Below, piece by piece: positions 32,981-41,316 of a stretch of 53,236 nucleotides of DNA (the stretch's first letter is position 1; every line of letters begins with the position of its first letter). Below the pieces are notes generated by a model. The model saw nothing but the letters and a program-made list of their open reading frames with translations. It was not told where the DNA came from and did not search any database. Source of the DNA: JBBSBR01 sp038251135 (GTDB lineage Bacteria > Patescibacteriota > Saccharimonadia > UBA4664); assembly GCA_038251135.1 (NCBI GenBank), contig JBBSBR010000003.1, forward strand, positions 1 through 53,236, read 5' to 3'. Made by a program: the position numbers and the translations under genes.

Positions 32981-34226
32981 GATGGCGCTCAATAGTCTCC
33001 TCGTATAAGCGTAACAACTTAACGGCCTGATTGGTAGCGCTAAACTCGGCCGCCAGGTCGGCGCTGCGGCGTCCCATCTCGAGGCGGACCTCGTCGTCAG
33101 CCAAGACATGATTAATTTTGGCGGCGAAGTCACGGGCGGTCGGCTTGGCGAAGAAGCCGTTGTAGCCGTCACGCACGATCTCGGTAACCGCCGGGTCGGT
33201 CATCACAATCGGGAGGCCGGAGCGGGCGGCTTCGTTGAGCACCAGTCCCTGGGTGTCCGTCATTGAAGGAAAAGCGAAGACGCTGGCTATGGCGTAGAGG
33301 GCGCCAAGTTTGGAGTGGTCGACGTGCCCGGCAAAGGTTATGCGGTCGCCGTAGACGGTGGCCGCGGCTTGGTTCTTGAAGGCCTGAAGATCTTCGCCGG
33401 TACCGGCAATGAGAAGTTTGGCGTGCTCGTTCTTGGTTGCGATGCCGTCGAAACTGCGAATAAGCAATCCAAGGTTCTTTTCGGTTCCTATTCGCCCGAC
33501 AAAGAGGACGGTTCTATCGGCCGGGGAGATATGATAGTGTTTTCTGGCTTCGGCAATTTCTTTAGAATTCGTTGTAATTCTATCAACACCTGTGGGCAGC
33601 ACGACGAGCCTCGACTTCGTACCCCAGCCCTTGAGCTGATCCCTGATTTTTACTGATGGCGTTATGACGACGTCGCAGTAGTTATGGATCATGGTCACGC
33701 TGCGCGCCACGATCTTTTGGTTCCAGGCATCGACGTTGCGCTCGGGCTTAATAGCCGACAGACCGGTACGGAAGTCGGCCATGCCGCCGCCGGTGAAGGC
33801 CGGGGCAAGCAGCGAGAGGGCGATGGTACCGGGCAGGACCTGGGGGTAGTGCTTTACGTACTCGAAGAGGTCGGTGTGGTAGGTAGTTATGAGCGGGATG
33901 TTGTTGCGCATGGCGAAGTAAGCTCCGAGCAAACCGACCTGGGACGGTGTGTGGTAATGGATGACGTCGAGCTTGAGCTTCTCGATTTTGCGCAGAGCCT
34001 GGGGCGGGAAGTAGAAACTGGTCAGGTAGTCCTCGAAGAAGAGTCCTTTGACGGCCGGGAAACGGATGATGCGCTTGTGGGGTTCCTTGTAGCGGAGGTT
34101 CGGCTTGGGCGCAAAGATATAGACTTCGTGGCCCATGGCCTCGAGTTCGGTACGGAAGGTTTCGATGGAGAAGGCGATACCGTCGGCGCGGGGCAAGTAC
34201 ATGTCGCTGAAGAAGCCTATCCTCAT
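32940..34226 (-). CDS. GT4 glycosyltransferase, diacylglycerol glucosyltransferase-like
   Basis: 428 aa GT-B enzyme: MRIGFFSDMYLPRADGIAFS, HTPSQVGLLGAYFA, YHTDLFEYV, VGRIGTEKNLGLLI, FPSMTDTQGLVLNEAARSGL. The N-terminal pattern is that of 1,2-diacylglycerol 3-glucosyltransferases making membrane glycolipids; the acceptor is inferred. A copy of the dispersed 17-bp motif (33571-33587) is read as DRITTN. It overlaps the upstream glycosyltransferase by 4 nt. Confidence 0.88.
   Translation of the reverse strand: MRIGFFSDMYLPRADGIAFSIETFRTELEAMGHEVYIFAPKPNLRYKEPHKRIIRFPAVKGLFFEDYLTSFYFPPQALRKIEKLKLDVIHYHTPSQVGLLGAYFAMRNNIPLITTYHTDLFEYVKHYPQVLPGTIALSLLAPAFTGGGMADFRTGLSAIKPERNVDAWNQKIVARSVTMIHNYCDVVITPSVKIRDQLKGWGTKSRLVVLPTGVDRITTNSKEIAEARKHYHISPADRTVLFVGRIGTEKNLGLLIRSFDGIATKNEHAKLLIAGTGEDLQAFKNQAAATVYGDRITFAGHVDHSKLGALYAIASVFAFPSMTDTQGLVLNEAARSGLPIVMTDPAVTEIVRDGYNGFFAKPTARDFAAKINHVLADDEVRLEMGRRSADLAAEFSATNQAVKLLRLYEETIERHRETKAATIESRNP
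33571..33587 (+). repeat. Dispersed 17-bp motif, copy in a glycosyltransferase gene
   Basis: GTTGTAATTCTATCAAC, an exact match to GTTGTAATTNNATCAAC. Confidence 0.75.
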
Positions 34227-35404
34227 GCTCTGTCCGTACGGTGCTTAACGGCCCGTTTATAGGCGGTTTCATACTTTTCAAACGTCACATCGGTGCTGTG
34301 AAGTGACTGAACAATATTCATACTCTCTTTGGAGAATGAGCTCATTAGTGCTTTGTCGGGCAGTAATTTATTGACTCGTTCGGCCAGAGCCTTGAAATCA
34401 TCGCGTGGAAACAGGAATCCGTTCTGGTCGTCGTGACAAAGCTCCTTGAGGGCGGCGACATCGACCGAAATGATTGGCAAGCCGGTGGCCATGGCTTCGA
34501 GCGTAACGATCGACTGGAGTTCGGCCGGGGAAGATATCACGAAGACGCTGGCGGCGTTGTAAATGACGGGCTTTTCGTCTTCATCGATATAGCCGGTAAA
34601 GATTATGTCATCTGCCACACCCAATTTATTGGCTTGCGCCTTCAAATCGTTCATCGCTTTGCCGGAACCGACCATCACAAGCTGCACATTCTGTTGTAAT
34701 TTAATCAACGGTAAGGCGGAAATAATGAGGTCAAGCCGCTTTTCGCCGTCGAGCCGGCCCACGTAGATAAGCACTGGGCGGTCGGTAGCGATCTGGTACT
34801 TGGCCGCGACGGCGCCGGTGTCCTGCCGGGGGTGGAAGACCTTGGTATCGATGCCGTTGGAGATCGGCTCGTGCGGAGCCTTAAGGCCGTGGTCGACCAA
34901 AAGCTTCACGGCGGTGGGGGTCGGCGAGGTTACAAAGTCTGCACGGTTATGGAACCAGACGAGAAACGACCAGATAAAGCGTTCGAGCGGCTTATACACA
35001 AAATCGGTGCCCTTGAGATTAAGCAGGGCGTTCTCCGGCATGAAGTGGTTGGTGGCGAGGACCGGAATCTTGAGCAGTCTGGCCCAGAACATCGTAAACA
35101 GCCCCATCCAATAGGCGTTATGAATGTGGATTACGTCCGGGCGCTCGGCACGGATGACCCGGTAGGCTTTGATGAAGGGGAAGAGGCTCACCTTGTATTT
35201 ACGGTTGGCCAGAAACAGCACGCCCTTTTCGCGGTGGATGACATAAGGACCGTCCTGCTCGTCGTACGACTTAAATTTGGGGCCGGGTGCCCAGACGCTC
35301 ACCTGATTGCCTCGCCCGATGAGCCCCAAGACCAAACGCCGCTCAAAGAGGGCGCCGCCGTCGGCGTTGGGCCAGTAACTTTCGGTCACCACAAGCACTT
35401 TCAT
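34223..35404 (-). CDS. GT4 glycosyltransferase
   Basis: 393 aa GT-B enzyme: MKVLVVTESYWPNADGGALF, HIHNAYWMGLF, VGRLDGEKRLDLII and SSPAELQSIVTLEAMATGLP. Substrate unknown; probably acts with the next glycosyltransferase. TATAAT (35412-35417) lies exactly 7 nt before ATG 35404 with no ribosome site, so a leaderless mRNA is likely. Start sites further upstream fall in the promoter. Confidence 0.88.
   Translation of the reverse strand: MKVLVVTESYWPNADGGALFERRLVLGLIGRGNQVSVWAPGPKFKSYDEQDGPYVIHREKGVLFLANRKYKVSLFPFIKAYRVIRAERPDVIHIHNAYWMGLFTMFWARLLKIPVLATNHFMPENALLNLKGTDFVYKPLERFIWSFLVWFHNRADFVTSPTPTAVKLLVDHGLKAPHEPISNGIDTKVFHPRQDTGAVAAKYQIATDRPVLIYVGRLDGEKRLDLIISALPLIKLQQNVQLVMVGSGKAMNDLKAQANKLGVADDIIFTGYIDEDEKPVIYNAASVFVISSPAELQSIVTLEAMATGLPIISVDVAALKELCHDDQNGFLFPRDDFKALAERVNKLLPDKALMSSFSKESMNIVQSLHSTDVTFEKYETAYKRAVKHRTDRA
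34693..34709 (+). repeat. Dispersed 17-bp motif, second glycosyltransferase copy
   Basis: GTTGTAATTTAATCAAC; the opposite-strand codons read IKLQQ, unlike the 33571 copy, so the protein sequence is not what is conserved. Confidence 0.75.
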
Positions 35405-35449
35405 AGGAGTCATTATAGCAAAGTGCTTCAACAATACCCACACCAGGCC

Positions 35450-35489
35450 AATCTGAACGACCCCCTGATCCTTGGAGGTCGTTCAGATT
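35450..35489 (-). terminator. Terminator of the 80-aa acidic gene
   Basis: Perfect 13-bp inverted repeat AATCTGAACGACC / GGTCGTTCAGATT downstream of the 35517-35759 gene and upstream of the glycosyltransferase promoter. Confidence 0.75.
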
Positions 35490-35516
35490 GGGATTGATTG
35501 TGTTGGATCGGAAGGT

Positions 35517-35759
35517 TTAATCTTCCTCGATAATTTTCTCATCGATAGAATCATCGCCCAGCCGCTCACGAAAGCCCGGCTCGATGTCCTCAATCGGCTC
35601 GTCGTCCATCAGGCTGTCGGTGTCGAGCTCCGGCTCGGGGGCATCCTCCGTGGTAAGGGAGTCTTTATCTCCGGGCGTTTCGATCCGCTCGCCAAATTCG
35701 TCGACGTAGAAGTCGGAACCATCGTCCGGGTACAACCCGCTGTTTGATACATCAGCCAT
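35517..35759 (-). CDS. Small acidic hypothetical protein (80 aa)
   Basis: Very acidic and likely disordered (DGSDFYVDEFGERIETPGDK, DSLMDDEPIEDIEPGF). AGGAGGAGA precedes the ATG and a terminator follows. No family recognised. Confidence 0.6.
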   Translation of the reverse strand: MADVSNSGLYPDDGSDFYVDEFGERIETPGDKDSLTTEDAPEPELDTDSLMDDEPIEDIEPGFRERLGDDSIDEKIIEED

Positions 35760-35930
35760 GCCAATCTCCTCCTTAGTGCTCTCATGCTACCCTGACGCGT
35801 CGGGAGGGGACTATGGAGGGGATTACGAAAATGCTCGTGTCTCGCGGATGGTTTTTGGAGATATTGTAGAGTTGATTACAACAATGCTTATGCTTAATGG
35901 AGAGTAATTGACCGAGTAATAGCTGGGTTG

Positions 35931-36002
35931 TCACCCTGAGCTTGTCGAAGGGTCTAGATTAATTCATTTATAGATATTTATTACTTTTGCCACCAAAAGT
36001 AA
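35931..36002. repeat. REP-like hairpin and adjacent palindrome
   Basis: CACCCTGAGCTTGTCGAAGGGT (35932-35953) matches from memory a palindromic sequence common in many bacterial genomes (REP-type), and is followed by the hairpin TTACTTTTG-ccac-CAAAAGTAA (35981-36002). One copy seen here. The stretch 35760-35930 holds no credible gene; it carries a short form of the dispersed motif (GTTGATTACAAC, 35871-35882). Confidence 0.45.
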
Positions 36003-36015
36003 CCAAAATTGCTGG

Positions 36016-36196
36016 GCCAAATATCTCCTTGAGACCAGCTGACGTATCGTTCAGCGACCGACAGAATCGACCCCGTTGAAGTCGTCGAGGACGACGTCTT
36101 TACGGGGATTGTCCCTCACTTATCTAATTGAGGTTCGGGCTATTCTGCCGGTTATTCGCTGACCGCTAAGCCATCTGCTTCAGGGAGATATTTAAC
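36016..36196 (+). ncRNA. ssrS: Probable 6S RNA
   Basis: About 180 nt with 6S-type architecture: closing helix AAATATCTCCTTGA with its partner ending GGGAGATATTT (36019-36033/36179-36193), a symmetric bubble of about 17 and 16 unpaired nt, then an inner helix TCAGCGA/TCGCTGA (36051-36057/36156-36162) and CCG-a-CAGAAT/ATTCTG-c-CGG, capped by CCCCGT/ACGGGG and CCTCA/TGAGG hairpins. 6S RNA mimics an open promoter and holds RNA polymerase. No clear promoter found; the identification rests on structure. Confidence 0.55.
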
Positions 36197-36230
36197 GCCC
36201 AGACCCCGCCGCGGGGCTGCTTGGTCGGGA

Positions 36231-36308
36231 TCCCCAGGGGATACAGGCAATGCTTCAAGGACTAGTAGCATCCCCTGGGGACTTTACCGTAGTTGTCATC
36301 CTACGGCT
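36231..36308 (+). other. Two strong hairpins upstream of tmRNA
   Basis: TCCCCAGGGGAT/ATCCCCTGGGGA (36231-36242/36270-36281, 27-nt loop) and CCGTAG/CTACGG followed by CTTT (to 36308). The second could terminate the 6S-like transcript; the first is unexplained. Confidence 0.4.
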
Positions 36309-36416
36309 TTACCGGAGGTTCGTTGAGCCGTCTCTGGACTAGAATTTTGAGGCCAAATGTGCTACAATTCTCGAGTATTTAAGGCAGGATTGTCGTAAAT
36401 ATGATCTCAAAATTTT

Positions 36417-36794
36417 GGGGCTGATCAGCTTCGACGTTGGGACTTTTACAAGCTATGTGCGCAGGTCGTTTTGCACGCGTAACGTGCTACAACTTACCTC
36501 AATTGGCAAGTTTTTTGCGCAGGTGAAGGCAGCTTTTAGCTCACCTTCATTTGCACCAGCTTACGCCTAAACAACATAAGCCATCGGCACCTGACTCCAG
36601 ATGGGGGTTCGCCGGTGTTATATTATCTGGACGCTCCGAGCAGTAGACCTCTGCTGCCCGGCTAAGATGTGAGGTTGCTCTAGCGGAGAGTCTGTTCGTT
36701 CATGGCCGCTAGCTAAGATTTAAGACGGACTAAACCTGTAGTGCACTCGCGAGTAACCCGGCGGACCGGGGTGCAATTCCCCGCAGCTCCACCA
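36417..36794 (+). ncRNA. ssrA: Transfer-messenger RNA (tmRNA)
   Basis: One-piece tmR NA of 378 nt rescuing stalled ribosomes. The tRNA-like ends pair (GGGGCTG / CAGCTCC, ACCA end), with the 5' GGGGCTGATCAGCTTCGACG and the T arm around GGTGCAATTCCCC. The frame ending at TAA near 36,569 would give a tag ending SFAPAYA; the resume codon could not be fixed, so the tag is tentative. Confidence 0.96.
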
Positions 36795-36824
36795 TTAAAA
36801 CCCGACTAAGTGTCGGGTTTTAAT
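36794..36824 (+). terminator. Terminator after tmRNA
   Basis: ATTAAAACCCGAC / GTCGGGTTTTAAT, 13-bp perfect stem. Confidence 0.92.
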
Positions 36825-36871
36825 GTAGGCGTTACAACAGAATCAGCCGGCATCCGACCTCATAGGCCGCT

Positions 36872-37030
36872 TATAATGAATCTACCTGACCTCCGAGGTC
36901 GGGAATAGAGTTCGGGCTATGTACTTACCTCTCAGGGCAGCTTACGGATGTTCCCGCAAGGCTTTAACTCAATTATACTCAAGTTAGCGTAGATATTACT
37001 ATTGACAAAATAACCTTATTATGCTAATAT
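36872..37030 (+). promoter_or_regulatory. Promoters and long leader before the Cys-rich gene
   Basis: Near-consensus promoter TTGACA (37002-37007), 17 nt, TAATAT (37025-37030), giving a ~170-nt leader with an ACCA-CTCC/GGAG-TGGT-type hairpin (about 37100-37123). Further upstream, TATAAT (36872-36877) is followed by the palindrome GACCTCCGAGGTC (36888-36900). The rest of 36825-37207 holds no credible gene. Confidence 0.6.
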
Positions 37031-37207
37031 GTACACACTTCGTTGAGGTGGGTAACAACTCACTCATTTCCGAGGTACTTTAACAAGTTCTCTGTTACCA
37101 GCTCCTTTGAGGAGTTGTGGTGAGCAGCCGGTTCATGATGTATTTCGTGCTCTTATTGTTTACCATGACCACTCATGTCCACCCCGGACCAACCAGAGGA
37201 GCAATCC

Positions 37208-38095
37208 ATGAACAGCACCATCACCAAGCGTTACCGCGTCATTGCCACGACCACCATCGGCTTCGTCGACCCCAAGGTTGACACTATCGTGAAGTGGGAG
37301 GGCACCGACACCGATGAGCTGAGCCGAGAATACCCGCCCAGCGACATCATGTTCGCCGACCCGCTTGACCAGAAGGAAATCGAGGATGGATTCATCATCA
37401 CTCGCTTCGCCTTCGAGCAGCAGCTCACTGACGGCTCCTGGGAGCAAATCGACGACCCCCGTCGCCGGCTCACCCCCATTACCACCTACGAGCGTGCCAT
37501 CGACGAGGAGAACCGCCGCCTGTATCCTGGTGACTACATCACCGAGTGCCAGGACTGCGGCTACGACGATTGTCGCTGCGACGACAACAGTGTCGACTGC
37601 ACTGCGTGCAACGACAACGGGTGCGCCAAGTGCGACCCCGACTGGTGCACGGCATGCGACAACAACGGGTGCGCCAAGTGCGACCCCGGCAACGTCTGCC
37701 CGTCGTGCAAGCACTACGTCTACGGCGAATCGCTGAGCATCGGCTCCGGTCTGTGCCAGAACTGCGAGATCAACGAGCGGCTCTGCACACAGTGCGGTTA
37801 CAACTCCCACAACGGCGAAGACCGCCTCTGTGGCAGCTGCCGCTCCGACAACGAGTGGGAAGCCGCCCTCAAGTGCAGCAACTGCTACAACGCTGTCGTT
37901 GCCCAGGAAGGCGACAACTGCCCGGCCTGCCCGGCCTGCCAGGCCATCCTGGACACCCAGTGCATCTACTGCCAACGCGACGTTGCCGACGGTGACGACA
38001 AGCTGTGCAGTGACTGCCGAGAGTACGTATCCGACCTGGACAAGTACTACGGCTGGTGGCGTCGGGCGCTTCGTGCGTGCAAGTTCTGGCGCTAG
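37208..38095 (+). CDS. Cys-rich multi-zinc-finger protein
   Basis: 295 aa. The first ~110 residues form a beta-rich domain (YRVIATTTIGFVDPKVDTIV). The rest holds more than a dozen CxxC-type pairs, including a tandem repeat (CTACNDNGCAKCDPDW then CTACDNNGCAKCDPGN), and a basic C-terminus (YGWWRRALRACKFWR). GAGGAG precedes ATG 37208. Codons end almost always in C or G (AAC, GAC, TGC), more than in neighbouring genes, so it may be acquired or highly expressed. Function unknown. Confidence 0.75.
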   Translation: MNSTITKRYRVIATTTIGFVDPKVDTIVKWEGTDTDELSREYPPSDIMFADPLDQKEIEDGFIITRFAFEQQLTDGSWEQIDDPRRRLTPITTYERAIDEENRRLYPGDYITECQDCGYDDCRCDDNSVDCTACNDNGCAKCDPDWCTACDNNGCAKCDPGNVCPSCKHYVYGESLSIGSGLCQNCEINERLCTQCGYNSHNGEDRLCGSCRSDNEWEAALKCSNCYNAVVAQEGDNCPACPACQAILDTQCIYCQRDVADGDDKLCSDCREYVSDLDKYYGWWRRALRACKFWR

Positions 38096-38104
38096 AGCGA
38101 CAGA

Positions 38105-38208
38105 GAACTGCATCCGGGAGGGTGGACGGGTGAAGGACGCATCCGCGTTCGCAATATCACTCGTTCCACCTTCCCGCAGTTCCCCAAGTGCATCTGTTTC
38201 AGATGTGT
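38105..38208 (+). terminator. Long hairpin and terminator after the Cys-rich gene
   Basis: GAACTGC/GCAGTTC and CGGGAGGGTGGA/TCCACCTTCCCG form a long stem (38105-38182), followed by CATCTG-ttt-CAGATG-TGTTT (38191-38208). Confidence 0.6.
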
Positions 38209-38254
38209 TTAGTGAACTGAATAGGGGTAAAGAAATAGGTAAATAACGGTAAAA

Positions 38255-38458
38255 CTATTCGCTCCAACTCGGCGTGTAACTGAGTGGCTCGATAGTCATT
38301 TCTTCTGACTCACCATAGAAAACTAAAGGCCCCGCCTCTTTTTCGAGCAGGGCAGTCAGCTGCCGCTCGAGCTGTTTAAGCCGTTCGGCTGGTATGTCGC
38401 TTAAAATTACAGCCGTCCAGCTCCTCTCGGTCCTTCTGGAGCCGTTTGCCGAGGACAA
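38255..38458 (-). pseudogene. Remnant or frameshifted small gene
   Basis: The frame reads AVILSDIPAERLKQLERQL, LLEKEAGPLVFYGESEEMTI and SYTPSWSE, with coding-like composition, but only a TTG (38458) without a ribosome site is available. The neighbouring frame upstream reads IVLGKRLQKDREELDG, also protein-like, so a frameshift near 38412 may have broken a gene. Both parts could also be chance. Confidence 0.3.
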
Positions 38459-38484
38459 TCAGCCGGTGTTGCTTGGATGCCCAA

Positions 38485-38518
38485 CCAAACACCTGGTAAC
38501 AATCGGGTGTTTGGTTTA
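38485..38518. terminator. Terminator-like inverted repeat
   Basis: CCAAACACC / GGTGTTTGG with an 11-nt loop, followed by TTTATG; upstream of the LOV promoter. The 13-bp palindrome GACCTCTGAGGTC (38529-38541) follows. Confidence 0.45.
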
Positions 38519-38594
38519 TGTATCAAACGACCTCTGAGGTCACCTAGGAAGGATGTCTGCCCCCCCCTGATATAATTGACTCAAAGGAGCGGCG

Positions 38595-38972
38595 ATGGGG
38601 AAAGTTACGGCGATTGATACGATTCTGCTCAAAGCGGTCAATGCCAGCTCGGAGAGCATTGTGGTGACGGACCCGAACCAAGAGGGTAATCCGATCATCT
38701 TTGCCAACAAGGTCTTCGAAGAGCTGACGCAGTACTCCATGGACGAGATCATCGGGAGCAACTGCCGCTTCCTGCAGGGTGACGACCTGGATCAACCGGA
38801 AATCGCCCGCATACGTTCAGCCGTCGGTTTCGGGACCGAGGTCAAGGTAACGCTCCGCAACTACCGCAAGGACGGCACCATGTTCTTAAACGAACTGTCG
38901 ATTTCGCCGGTCCACGACGCGCAGGGGCGGCTGAAGTACTTCATCGGGGTTCAACGGGTCGTCGGGAGGTAG
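38595..38972 (+). CDS. Short LOV-domain photoreceptor (PAS)
   Basis: 125 aa, a single PAS/LOV domain with almost no extra sequence. The flavin motif GSNCRFLQ is intact with photoreactive C57, and the usual FMN contacts are present: N89 (LRNYRKDG), N99 (FLNEL) and Q120 (FIGVQ). Blue light should form a Cys-flavin adduct. No output domain is fused, so signalling would be through dimer change. TATAAT (38571-38576) and AAAGGAG support the start. Confidence 0.93.
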   Translation: MGKVTAIDTILLKAVNASSESIVVTDPNQEGNPIIFANKVFEELTQYSMDEIIGSNCRFLQGDDLDQPEIARIRSAVGFGTEVKVTLRNYRKDGTMFLNELSISPVHDAQGRLKYFIGVQRVVGR

Positions 38973-39157
38973 AATTGTCCATAATCACAACCGAAGCAAA
39001 CAATCAGCGATACGGTTTGTGAGGTGCCTCGCGATTGGCCGGTATAATTTTGTTACTTAAAATTTTAAGATTATAGTAAGATATTTTTTCGCCGGACATC
39101 CGAAGATCTGACGAGCCATACAGGGTAATATTCACTGATAAATAAGGAATGTGCAGT

Positions 39158-39403
39158 ATGGAATCTTCTAAAGGAATCGGAGCAATGTCGATTATAGCCT
39201 TTGTGCTGGTAGTCGTCGGCGGGCTTAACTGGGGGTTGGTCGGGTTGTTTGAATTCAACCTGGTAACCTACCTCTTCGGCGAGGGCAGCGCTTTGTCGAG
39301 ATTAGTCTTCGTATTGGTGGGATTGTCGGCCGTATATCTGGCGGCGGCGGTGCCAATGATGTTGCGGCGGGGCATACCCCAGGCCGTTCAGCCAACCCGC
39401 TAG
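39158..39403 (+). CDS. DUF378 membrane protein
   Basis: 81 aa, two membrane helices; the family signature GGLNWGLVGLFEFNLVTYLFG is clear. Function unknown; often near stress genes. ATG 39158 is favoured by AAGGA upstream over 39149. Confidence 0.88.
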   Translation: MESSKGIGAMSIIAFVLVVVGGLNWGLVGLFEFNLVTYLFGEGSALSRLVFVLVGLSAVYLAAAVPMMLRRGIPQAVQPTR

Positions 39404-39460
39404 TGGGCAATATGCTTAACTGACAAGCCGAGCATTCGCACTGACGGCTTACACTCAATA

Positions 39461-39489
39461 AATACCCGGCAACGACCGGGTATTTCTTC
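39461..39489 (+). terminator. Terminator after the DUF378 gene
   Basis: AATACCCGG-caacga-CCGGGTATT then TCTTCG. Confidence 0.85.
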
Positions 39490-39553
39490 GTTTAATGCAG
39501 GTTAGTGAGTAAGAACGGTCTAAGAATTCGTTGTAACAAACACTACAAACAGA

Positions 39554-40639
39554 TTAATTATCAGCAGAAAAGAATATGACCCCGCTTGTGCGGGGCCAGT
39601 CGGTTATGGGCAGGTACGGGGAGAAGAGCGGCTCGACGTCCGGTTCGGTGCGCGGCCCGCTGATCACGAGCCTGCCGAGCCGATAACGAGGTCCGGAAGG
39701 CACGTTGGCATCGCACTCGGTGCGGACCGGGCAACTGCCGCAGGCGAGCCCGAAAGCCTCGATGTCGGTAGTTTAGTTCCAATCCGGCTCGTAGGCAATT
39801 TGCACCGTACTTCGGGCGTTGTAGCTGCCGATCTGCAGCGTCCGGTTACCAGGATTACGCCGGCGCAACGTTCGGGACAGTATCCATAGCGCATCGGCAA
39901 ACCGATTGCCGTCCAGTCCGTGTCTGAGTTGGTAGTCCAGGTACAGATCCCGAAGCAGCGCTTGGATGGCTTCGAACTCGCGGTCCGACTTCGCTATGAG
40001 GAGATCGCCGTCGCTGCGGCGCAGGATCCCGGTGGCGATTGCCACCCGCTGCAGGTGGAAGTCCACCGGCGGCGGGAATGGGAACGGCGTGATGAGATTC
40101 TCCTCCATGAGGAAGTAGAGCAGCATGCTCACCATCTTGGAGCGGAAGCCGATGAAGCCGTCGCCATTACTCTGGTGCAGACGGCGTTTGGCTTCCTCGA
40201 AGTCCGTAACTCCATCCAATATATTGAGTACGTTGCCGTCCCACCGGTCGATGAGGCGTTGCGCATTCTCAATCCACCCCGGGGCGGATTGATGCATGCC
40301 CAGACTCACCCTAGTCAGCAGCTCGACGATGCGCTTGGGCTGGAGTTGGGCGGCATCGCGGACGTTGAACGGGTTGCGACAACGGCGCGGTGCCAGGTAT
40401 TCGTAGAGCACTCCGAGCTGTTTGGCGGCATCGGTGCTGTTGACCCCGCCACGCATCCAGAGGCAAACGACCATCCAGTACCAGGCTTCTTCGGCTCCGC
40501 ATCGCTTGAGCGAGGACGGTATGAATTGCTGCGGCAGCATTGTGAAGGCATGCTTGTAGGGGTATTGGCCGGATGCGTAGCGTTCCCAGATCTTACCGAG
40601 GACCACCTCGGCTCGAGGCTGGTCAACGGTATAGATCAT
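39554..40639 (-). CDS. HhH-GPD DNA-glycosylase-like protein, split by an in-frame TAA
   Basis: The first frame (40639-39773, 288 aa) has HhH-GPD hallmarks: GFIGFRSKMVSMLLYFL and FPPPVDFHLQRVAIATGILR, the VDxHxxRV signature. It stops at TAA 39773-39775, yet the same frame stays open for 72 more codons with GC-rich third positions and a C-x2-C-x5-C cluster (CGSCPVRTEC) like the iron-sulfur loop of endonuclease III relatives. So this may be a nonsense mutation, a read-through or a sequence error. The ATG has AGGGAG upstream. A CCCCGC/GCGGGG terminator (39580-39595) overlaps the end. Confidence 0.65.
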
Positions 40640-40741
40640 GGTTTACTCCCTAGCTGAAGGTTCGGACAGGGCCTAGCTTATAGTCAGCCCGGACATACGT
40701 CAAGACGCGGTATCAATCCAGTAACACTTGCGGCAGAAATC

Positions 40742-40758
40742 GTTGTAATTATATCAAC
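40742..40758 (+). repeat. Dispersed 17-bp motif, intergenic copy
   Basis: GTTGTAATTATATCAAC. Related 17-mers (strand-adjusted): 8339, 14418, 21922, 30058, 33571, 34693, 43472, 46456, 48235 and 49910, plus a short form at 35871. They lie in both genes and spacers. Confidence 0.75.
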
Positions 40759-40903
40759 AAAAGCATCCCCGTAATTGATTGCCAGCTATCGTCAGTCCGA
40801 GCATAGCTTTAGTTTTTTGCTGTATGCGCGTAAGATACACTCGATAGCGGCTATGGCGCCGCCAGGCGTTTCCAGCCCTTTGATACCGACCCGAGAGGCA
40901 AAC

Positions 40904-41260
40904 ATGACCCGAAAAGTAACCGTTGCGGGCCTCGCCGCCGGGGCACTGGTGACGGCGGGGATCGCGGCCATTGAGAGCTACCGACTCGGCCACAAGCTCA
41001 CCGAAGAGGAGCATGATCATCTGCACGGACTGGTGAAGTGGCTTCATGCCGTGGATGACGGATCCGATACGCCTGATCATCTCCAGCTGGTACGTTTTTG
41101 GGGCAGGCTCAAAGACCGGGGTTTTATAGCACCGGGACGGTTGGCGTCACTCGTCACCCAGTTCCGAATCGGAACGTATCTGGACGATCAGGTGGTTAAC
41201 TTCATTGAGTCCGAACTCAGACGAATTGAGGATCGGTCGGATCTGGATCATCTGGCTTAG
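40904..41260 (+). CDS. Hypothetical protein with N-terminal membrane helix (118 aa)
   Basis: N-terminal hydrophobic helix (VTVAGLAAGALVTAGIAAI), then a soluble helical part (EEEHDHLHGLVKWLHAVDD). Could be an anchored regulator; no family recognised. ATG 40904 with GAGAGG upstream is preferred to the frame from 40775. The spacer before it (40640-40903) has one copy of the 17-bp motif. Confidence 0.55.
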   Translation: MTRKVTVAGLAAGALVTAGIAAIESYRLGHKLTEEEHDHLHGLVKWLHAVDDGSDTPDHLQLVRFWGRLKDRGFIAPGRLASLVTQFRIGTYLDDQVVNFIESELRRIEDRSDLDHLA

Positions 41261-41316
41261 CCGCCGGGCGGTCCGATAATACCGTGCAGTTCGTTCGCCC
41301 TCACGGGCGGGGCATG

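Noticed and set aside
37160..38113. A 317-codon frame on the minus strand opposite the Cys-rich gene
   Set aside because: Val/Ala-rich composition and no ribosome site; it arises because the plus-strand gene has almost only C/G codon endings.
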